Assembly: GCA_045132235.1 (NCBI GenBank)
Contig: JBGURX010000006.1
Span: 1-64,000 of the forward strand
DNA from: UBA1756 sp045132235
GTDB lineage: Bacteria > Bacteroidota > Bacteroidia > Bacteroidales > WCHB1-69
DNA length: 64,000 nt
Direction of reading: 5' to 3'
The notes under the pieces are model-generated. The model ran no database searches and was not told the DNA's origin. It saw nothing but the letters and a program-made list of their open reading frames with translations. The translations under genes were made by a program, and so were the position numbers. Position 1 is the first letter of the stretch, and each line of letters opens with the position of its first letter. Positions 62,430-64,000 of the stretch are shown here, piece after piece.

Positions 62430-63329
62430 TTAGTTGGATTGATTGATGGCGTTATACTTGGCTGCATTGGAAGGGTCAATCTGCTTCATCAGTCTAACCA
62501 CCTCCGTTTTCTCCACCGGCGTAGCTTCCTTGAAGATATTGACAATCTCGTCCGCCTTGGCCTGTACCATAATCTGAACAATGTAAAGATTTGATTTCTG
62601 GGAATTTACCTTCTGTAAATCGCGTATGGCATCCAATATGGAGGCGCGTCCCACATCCACTGATTCCGACATCATGTCAAGACCCAAACGATGATACTTG
62701 TACAAGAAATCATGAATCTTGCTATAGGTGGGATTGGTCAAATTTTCCATCATCCAATAACGATTTCTCTGAGCGCCTTCGTAGGATTTCCACCCTGGCT
62801 CTACAGCATTTTGGCAGGCATTGACCACTCCCTGTGCCAAATTATAGTAAGGTTCTCCCCCATTTTGAGAGAACGTATCAAAATCCAAAGCCAAGAAAAT
62901 ATTGAGGTAATACGCTATCAATGAGGTAAGTTGGTGGAGATTTTGATTTTCAGAATACTCCAGCGGGGTACCTTCTTCGTAGGTGAATTTGATGTCGTTG
63001 TCCTTCATGTTCAGGACCGGCGACTTGTAATTGGTGTTATACACCGGGCGTTGGAGCTGGATGTTCATGCTTCCCGTGTAAGTATCACCTGTAGAACCGC
63101 TGAGCACGATCATGATGGCGCACTCAATTCTTTCATTGGTTTTCAACGTGTATTGGCACCACTTTCTGTCGTTGACAAACTTATGCAGTTCCTGCTGTAA
63201 CGTATTGAATTTATTTCTGTTAGTACCGGAAATGGCTGTTGAATTGATGGAGAGCGAGCACTGGAAATCCTGAGCGGAGAGTGCGAAAACCATCAGCAGA
63301 AACATCCATAAAGTGCCTAATTTTTTCAT
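62430..63329 (-). CDS. porD: PorD/DUF4835-family T9SS-associated protein
   Basis: The 299-residue product has a signal peptide (MKKLGTLWMFLLMVFALSAQ) and the DUF4835 pattern: FQCSLSINSTAISGTNRNKF, ERIECAIMIVLSG, GSMNIQLQRPVYNTNYKSPV, TSLIAYYLNIFLALDFDTFS, and WKSYEGAQRNRYWMMENLTN. The DUF4835 gene between coaBC and recN is a standard Bacteroidetes arrangement, and the family is named PorD in type IX secretion annotation. The exact molecular role of PorD in T9SS is not settled. It is presumed periplasmic or at the inner leaflet of the outer membrane. It starts 12 bp after the coaBC stop. Its presence supports a functional T9SS to export the two cargo proteins in this window. Confidence 0.85.
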   Translation of the reverse strand: MKKLGTLWMFLLMVFALSAQDFQCSLSINSTAISGTNRNKFNTLQQELHKFVNDRKWCQYTLKTNERIECAIMIVLSGSTGDTYTGSMNIQLQRPVYNTNYKSPVLNMKDNDIKFTYEEGTPLEYSENQNLHQLTSLIAYYLNIFLALDFDTFSQNGGEPYYNLAQGVVNACQNAVEPGWKSYEGAQRNRYWMMENLTNPTYSKIHDFLYKYHRLGLDMMSESVDVGRASILDAIRDLQKVNSQKSNLYIVQIMVQAKADEIVNIFKEATPVEKTEVVRLMKQIDPSNAAKYNAINQSN

Positions 63330-63341
63330 AGCTGGTAGATT

Positions 63342-64000
63342 TTAGGATTCTGTAATATTCAAGTATTCAGCGATATAAGCAACAATATCCTCTGCCACTT
63401 CAGCCTTGTCTTTCAAAATTCCGCTGTGCACATTCCCTTTTTTGTCAAGGATGGTGACTTGGTTGGTAGCATGTTGGAAGCCTGCGCCCTCGTTGCGCAG
63501 TGAATTAAGAACGATGATATCGGCCTTTTTATTTTTGAGCTTTTTGCGGGCGTTTTCCAATTCGTTTTCCGTTTCGAGAGCAAAACCCACAACGCACTGA
63601 TTTTTAACCTTTTGTTGACAAAGTGTGGCTAAAATATCTGTAGTTTTCTGCAATGAAAGCTGCAAAGATTTGGCAGATTTCTTGATCTTTTCGGGCGCAA
63701 CGACTGCGGGCGTATAATCGGCCACAGCGGCGGCCATCACAGCAATGTCGGAGGATGAAAATTCTGATTGACAGGTAGATAGCATCTGGGCAGCGGTTTG
63801 CACATTGATGCGCCGCACATTGGGGTGGGAGGTGACGAGATGGGTGGGACCCGTCACGAGAGCCACTTCCGCACCGAGGGAGGCGAAAGTTTCCGCAAGA
63901 CGGAAGCCCATCAGTCCAGACGAGAAGTTGCCGATAAAACGCACTGGGTCAATCGGTTCGTACGTAGGTCCTGCGGTAACGAGCACCTTCTTGCCGGTGA
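63342..64000 (-). CDS. coaBC: CoaBC, phosphopantothenate-cysteine ligase part (truncated by window edge)
   Basis: The frame runs off the end of the window; the visible 219 codons are the CoaB ligase domain. It makes 4'-phospho-N-pantothenoylcysteine from phosphopantothenate, CTP and cysteine for coenzyme A synthesis. Visible motifs are GKKVLVTAGPTYEPIDPVR, FIGNFSSGLMGFRLAE, AVMAAAVADYTPA, and VVGFALETENE, which is followed by the lysine-containing substrate loop KKLKNKKADIIVLN. The N-terminal flavin decarboxylase (CoaC) domain would lie beyond base 64000. It is the first visible gene of the series that includes porD and recN. Confidence 0.95.
   Translation of the reverse strand, partial: TGKKVLVTAGPTYEPIDPVRFIGNFSSGLMGFRLAETFASLGAEVALVTGPTHLVTSHPNVRRINVQTAAQMLSTCQSEFSSSDIAVMAAAVADYTPAVVAPEKIKKSAKSLQLSLQKTTDILATLCQQKVKNQCVVGFALETENELENARKKLKNKKADIIVLNSLRNEGAGFQHATNQVTILDKKGNVHSGILKDKAEVAEDIVAYIAEYLNITES

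Noticed and set aside
1..64000. Search by eye for tRNA, rRNA, insertion sequences, transposase genes and phage genes.
   Set aside because: No cloverleaf with a CCA-type end, no rRNA signatures, no transposase motifs and no terminal inverted repeats were recognised.

Overview
The window comes from a Bacteroidetes chromosome, most likely a member of the Bacteroidales. The evidence is the type IX secretion system (T9SS) sorting domains, a PorD (DUF4835) gene in the usual coaBC-porD-recN order, a PorV/PorQ-family barrel, a TonB-dependent receptor with a carboxypeptidase-like N-terminal domain, many Bacteroidetes-only lipoprotein or DUF families, and -7 promoter elements of the form TAnnTTTGC. Every protein-coding gene lies on the minus strand except the first three (1-4531) and mutS. 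No rRNA, tRNA, CRISPR array, phage or insertion sequence was seen.

Layout. (1) 1-4531, plus strand: the end of a PaaK-type acyl-CoA ligase, an acyltransferase, and a secreted GH3 beta-xylosidase/glucosidase, meeting end to end with a GH114-type lipoprotein on the minus strand (4532-5518). (2) 5585-7174: an OmpA-family outer-membrane protein. (3) 7259-35389: one uninterrupted 28.1-kb reading frame for a 9,376-residue, roughly 1-MDa T9SS cargo built from about 90 Ig-like modules. Most of these form about 27 three-module units of about 830 nt, followed by about nine modules of a simpler 270-nt type and a T9SS sorting domain. (4) 35390-35816: an AT-rich 427-bp gap with DnaA-box-like sites and a terminator. 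(5) 45729 down to 35817: a probable ten-gene operon (greA, HIT protein, unknown protein, transketolase N-half, LptF/G permease, GT4, dxs, lipoprotein, glutamine synthetase, small membrane protein). (6) 55503 down to 45822: a three-gene TonB-dependent receptor / T9SS cargo / PorV-family operon. (7) 55632-58746: a small membrane-anchored protein divergent from mutS. (8) 64000 down to 58743: coaBC, porD, recN, an outer-membrane barrel, a DUF4468 protein and an MbnP-like lipoprotein.

How it fits together. The window mixes housekeeping functions (isoprenoid precursors, LPS export, repair, CoA synthesis, transcript cleavage) with a large investment in the cell surface. PorD and the PorV-like barrel belong to, or resemble, the T9SS machinery. 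The giant Ig-repeat protein and the 1,569-residue protein are predicted T9SS cargos, and the OmpA-like and TonB-receptor genes are natural candidates for their outer-membrane partners. The most unusual object is the giant gene, both for its size and for its nested repeat history: modules, then three-module units, and in one part two-unit blocks.
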